Below are positions 38,155 to 40,522 of a DNA stretch of 40,522 nt, one piece after another. The stretch is from positions 1-40,522 of the forward strand of contig CAIPII010000113.1 of the NCBI GenBank assembly GCA_903865035.1, given 5' to 3'. Both the position numbers and the translations under genes were made by a program. This stretch comes from an uncultured Burkholderiales bacterium. Its GTDB lineage: Bacteria; Pseudomonadota; Gammaproteobacteria; Burkholderiales; Burkholderiaceae_C. The notes beneath the pieces are model-generated. The model was not told where the DNA came from and searched no databases. It saw only the letters and a program-made list of their open reading frames with translations. Numbering within the stretch: position 1 is the stretch's first letter; each line of letters begins with the position of its first letter.

Positions 38155-40008
38155 ATGAGTTCCAAAGACAACACAACCCCATCTTCCTTTTCCAAGCCCC
38201 AGGCTGAGGCCAAATCTGGGGCGAAGGACATGCCAAAACCCAGTCACTTTTTGCGTCAAATCATTGAGCAAGATATCCAAAACGGAGTTTACAAGACACG
38301 ACACTGGGCCGGCACTCCAGGTGGAAAGGCACACCAAGAGGCTGCGGGTTTGGATCACGCCAAAATCAGAACACGCTTTCCGCCTGAACCCAACGGCTAC
38401 TTGCACATCGGACACGCCAAAAGCATATGCATCAATTTTGGTTTGGCAAAGGACTATGAAGGCGCGTGTCACATGCGTTTTGATGACACGAACCCTGAAA
38501 AAGAGGACACCGAATACGTAGATTCCATTTTGGATGTGGTGCGTTGGTTGGGCTTTGATTGGGAACAAACCCAAGGTGCCCATAGCGAGAACAATCTATA
38601 TCACGCCAGCGATTATTTCGACTTCATGCACCAAAGCGCAGTGGCGCTCATTGAGCATGGCGACGCTTATGTGGATGAGCAAAGTGCCCAAGAGATGAGG
38701 GACAACCGGGGGGATTTCTCCAAACCTGGTGTCAATAGTCCATTCAGAGACAGAAGCGTTGAGGAAAACCTCTCTCGCTTCAAAGCCATGAAGGACGGCC
38801 TCTTGGAGGAGGGTTCTGCAGTGCTCAGAGCCAAGATTGACATGGCTTCTCCGAACTTGAACATGCGAGACCCCGCCATCTACCGCATTCGAAAAGCACA
38901 CCACCACCGAACAGGGGACGCTTGGTGCATTTACCCCATGTACACATTTGCACACCCCATTGAAGATGCGCTGGAACAAATCACTCACAGCATCTGCACG
39001 CTTGAGTTTGAAGATCAACGTCCCTTTTACGATTGGCTTTTGGACAAACTCATCTCCTTTGACCTTTTGTCGTCCCCTCCTCCCAGGCAGTATGAGTTCT
39101 CAAGGCTCAACCTGACCTATGTGATCACGAGCAAACGCAAATTGGCTCAATTGGTGAGTGAGAAAAGGGTGAGCGGGTGGGATGATCCACGCATGCCCAC
39201 TTTGGTGGGTCTCAGAAGACGTGGATACACACCCAGCAGCTTGCGCACCTTCATTGAGCGAGTCGGTGTCACCAAAAGTGAGAGCTGGATCGATTACAGC
39301 ACCCTGGAGGGCTGTATCCGAGAGGACTTGGAGGGTCAATCCCCCAGGGCCATGGCTGTGCTAGAGCCCTTGAAATTGGTTCTCACCAATTGGCAAGAGA
39401 TCATGGGACAAGAGGAAAGCGTGAGCGTCAAAGCACCCGTTCACCCCAGTCTGCCGGAGCTCGGAGAGAGAGAGTTTGTGTTCTCCAAGAACCTATGGAT
39501 CGAGAGAAGTGATTTTGAAGAAAAACCTCCTGCAGGATTCTTCAGGCTCTTTCCGGGAAACAAAGTTCGCTTGAAATATGGCTATGTGGTGGAGTGCGAA
39601 GGCTTTGTGAAAGACGCTCAAGGCGCCCTTCAAGAAGTGCATTGCAAAATCATTGCCGACACCAAGAGTGGCACACCCGGGGCCAATTCGGTGAAGGTCA
39701 AGGGCGTCATCACTTGGGTGAGTGAACTTGATGCACTCTCAGCAGAACTCAGGCTCTACGACCGCTTGTTCATGGACTCCAGTCCAGACAGCGGTGGCAA
39801 AGATTTCTTGAGTGCTTTGAATCCTGATAGCTTAAAAGTGGTGCACGCCAAACTTGAGCCTTCTTTGAAAAAAGCCAAGGCTGCAGAGAAGTTTCAATTC
39901 GAGAGGATTGGTTACTTCATTGCAGACGCAATGGATCACTCGAGCGAAAAGCCAGTTTTCAACCGCATCACTGGACTCAAAGACTCTTGGGGCACCAGAG
40001 CAGAGTAA
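38155..40008 (+). CDS. glnS: Glutaminyl-tRNA synthetase
   Basis: Class I synthetase that charges tRNA-Gln. 617 residues from the ATG at 38155; a TTG at 38098 would add 19 non-conserved residues. The Rossmann core has FPPEPNGYLHIGHAKSI (HIGH), RFDDTNPEKEDTEYVDSI and GWDDPRMPTLVGLRRRGYTP. The KMSKS-equivalent is ITSKRKL, with Thr where E. coli has Met (MSKRKL), as I recall from other betaproteobacteria. The C-terminal anticodon-binding beta-barrels follow (about 390-600). Its presence means tRNA-Gln is charged directly, without needing GatCAB. Confidence 0.97.
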   Translation: MSSKDNTTPSSFSKPQAEAKSGAKDMPKPSHFLRQIIEQDIQNGVYKTRHWAGTPGGKAHQEAAGLDHAKIRTRFPPEPNGYLHIGHAKSICINFGLAKDYEGACHMRFDDTNPEKEDTEYVDSILDVVRWLGFDWEQTQGAHSENNLYHASDYFDFMHQSAVALIEHGDAYVDEQSAQEMRDNRGDFSKPGVNSPFRDRSVEENLSRFKAMKDGLLEEGSAVLRAKIDMASPNLNMRDPAIYRIRKAHHHRTGDAWCIYPMYTFAHPIEDALEQITHSICTLEFEDQRPFYDWLLDKLISFDLLSSPPPRQYEFSRLNLTYVITSKRKLAQLVSEKRVSGWDDPRMPTLVGLRRRGYTPSSLRTFIERVGVTKSESWIDYSTLEGCIREDLEGQSPRAMAVLEPLKLVLTNWQEIMGQEESVSVKAPVHPSLPELGEREFVFSKNLWIERSDFEEKPPAGFFRLFPGNKVRLKYGYVVECEGFVKDAQGALQEVHCKIIADTKSGTPGANSVKVKGVITWVSELDALSAELRLYDRLFMDSSPDSGGKDFLSALNPDSLKVVHAKLEPSLKKAKAAEKFQFERIGYFIADAMDHSSEKPVFNRITGLKDSWGTRAE

Positions 40009-40029
40009 GTATCCAACACGTCTGCCTCA

Positions 40030-40522
40030 TTAAGCTGAAAATTGATCCCCAGCGCGTTTGGCCAATTCCATCTTGGCAATGGCATTGCGATGGACCTCAT
40101 CAGGACCATCAACGAGTCTCACCGTTCTCTCATGGGCGTATGCTTCGGCCAAAAAGAAATCTGCGCTCACACCAGCTGCTCCGTGGGCTTGAATGGCCCA
40201 GTCGATCACCTGACATGACACCTGGGGGGCAACGACTTTGATCATCGAGATTTCTTTGCGAGCCTCTTTGTTGCCCACCACATCCATTTGCCGAGCAGCA
40301 TGCCACGTCAAAAGCCTGGCTTGATCGATCATGCATCTGCTTTGCGCAATGCGTTCGTGCCATACGGACTGAGAGGACAATGGAGACCCAAACGCAATGC
40401 GCGACTGGAGTCGATCGATCATTGACTCCAACGCTCTCTCAGCCGCTCCGATGGAGCGCATACAGTGGTGAATGCGACCAGGGCCCAAGCGCCCCTGAGC
40501 CACCTCAAAACCACGTCCCTCA
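40030..40522 (-). CDS. Acyl-CoA dehydrogenase, C-terminal part only
   Basis: About 164 codons before the contig edge; the start and N-terminal domains lie outside the window. The visible part is the C-terminal helical domain: [61 protein letters not shown] and the ending [21 protein letters not shown]. The [10 protein letters not shown] and DGPDEVHR motifs are typical of the ACAD10/11-like acyl-CoA dehydrogenases, flavoenzymes that desaturate acyl-CoA. Chain-length preference cannot be told. Convergent with glnS, 21 bp apart. Confidence 0.92.
   Translation of the reverse strand, partial: EGRGFEVAQGRLGPGRIHHCMRSIGAAERALESMIDRLQSRIAFGSPLSSQSVWHERIAQSRCMIDQARLLTWHAARQMDVVGNKEARKEISMIKVVAPQVSCQVIDWAIQAHGAAGVSADFFLAEAYAHERTVRLVDGPDEVHRNAIAKMELAKRAGDQFSA

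Noticed and set aside
38155-40008. Thr in the KMSKS-equivalent loop of GlnRS as a defect
   Set aside because: ITSKRKL keeps the SK lysine, and I recall the same form in other betaproteobacterial GlnRS, so it is likely normal.

Overview
The window reads as a fragment of a betaproteobacterial chromosome, most likely order Burkholderiales near Comamonadaceae. This rests on established knowledge of the lineage: a kdsA-eno-ftsB order downstream of pyrG, two orphan Bug/TctC-type periplasmic binding proteins, BamC, DarP, a DUF455 ferritin-like protein and an Anbu proteasome homologue. Base composition looks close to 50% GC. Coding density is very high. There are no rRNA or tRNA genes, CRISPR arrays, insertion sequences or prophage genes that I can see. 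The first 18 bases are an exact Illumina adapter end, so the left edge is a raw assembly end and not biology.

Layout. 19-1136 (-): truncated voltage-gated-type K+ channel. 1274-4770 (+): methyltransferase, dapA, bamC and a YycJ-type metallo-hydrolase. 4879-6456 (-): small Ala/Pro repeat lipoprotein with its own leader and terminator, then the ribosomal oxygenase roxA. 6501-8792: slyD (+) facing dut and coaBC (-). 8855-13719 (+): pyrG, kdsA, eno, ftsB and an unknown Cys-tailed protein. 13728-15269 (-): hslO and a gamma-carbonic-anhydrase-like protein. 15346-16161 (+): DUF455. 16179-21190 is the most accessory-like part: xerD coupled to a Bug binding protein, a divergent AEC carrier, a second Bug gene broken by one in-frame TGA, and an amidohydrolase/decarboxylase. 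21296-26952: murB, yajQ, plsY, alpha/beta hydrolase, BaiN-type flavoprotein, rpsU and yqeY. 27009-33447: pmbA, darP, mog, nitroreductase, cysE, trmJ and suhB. 33486-37030 (+): mutS translationally coupled to an Anbu proteasome homologue. 37089-40522: uppP, glnS and a truncated acyl-CoA dehydrogenase.

Most genes are housekeeping: lysine/peptidoglycan precursors (dapA, murB, uppP), outer-membrane assembly and LPS (bamC, kdsA), nucleotides (dut, pyrG), CoA (coaBC), glycolysis (eno), division (ftsB, xerD), translation (roxA, rpsU, darP, trmJ, glnS), repair (mutS) and redox/chaperone functions (hslO, slyD). The Bug/AEC/amidohydrolase block looks like a small uptake-and-catabolism module for an unknown organic acid, with one binding protein apparently inactivated.

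I did not find a convincing undescribed multi-gene system. The best leads are the single-nonsense Bug gene, the mutS-Anbu coupling, the structured leader with a short upstream ORF before the repeat lipoprotein, the rpsU promoter/leader, the palindrome upstream of uppP, and the Cys-tailed unknown protein after ftsB.
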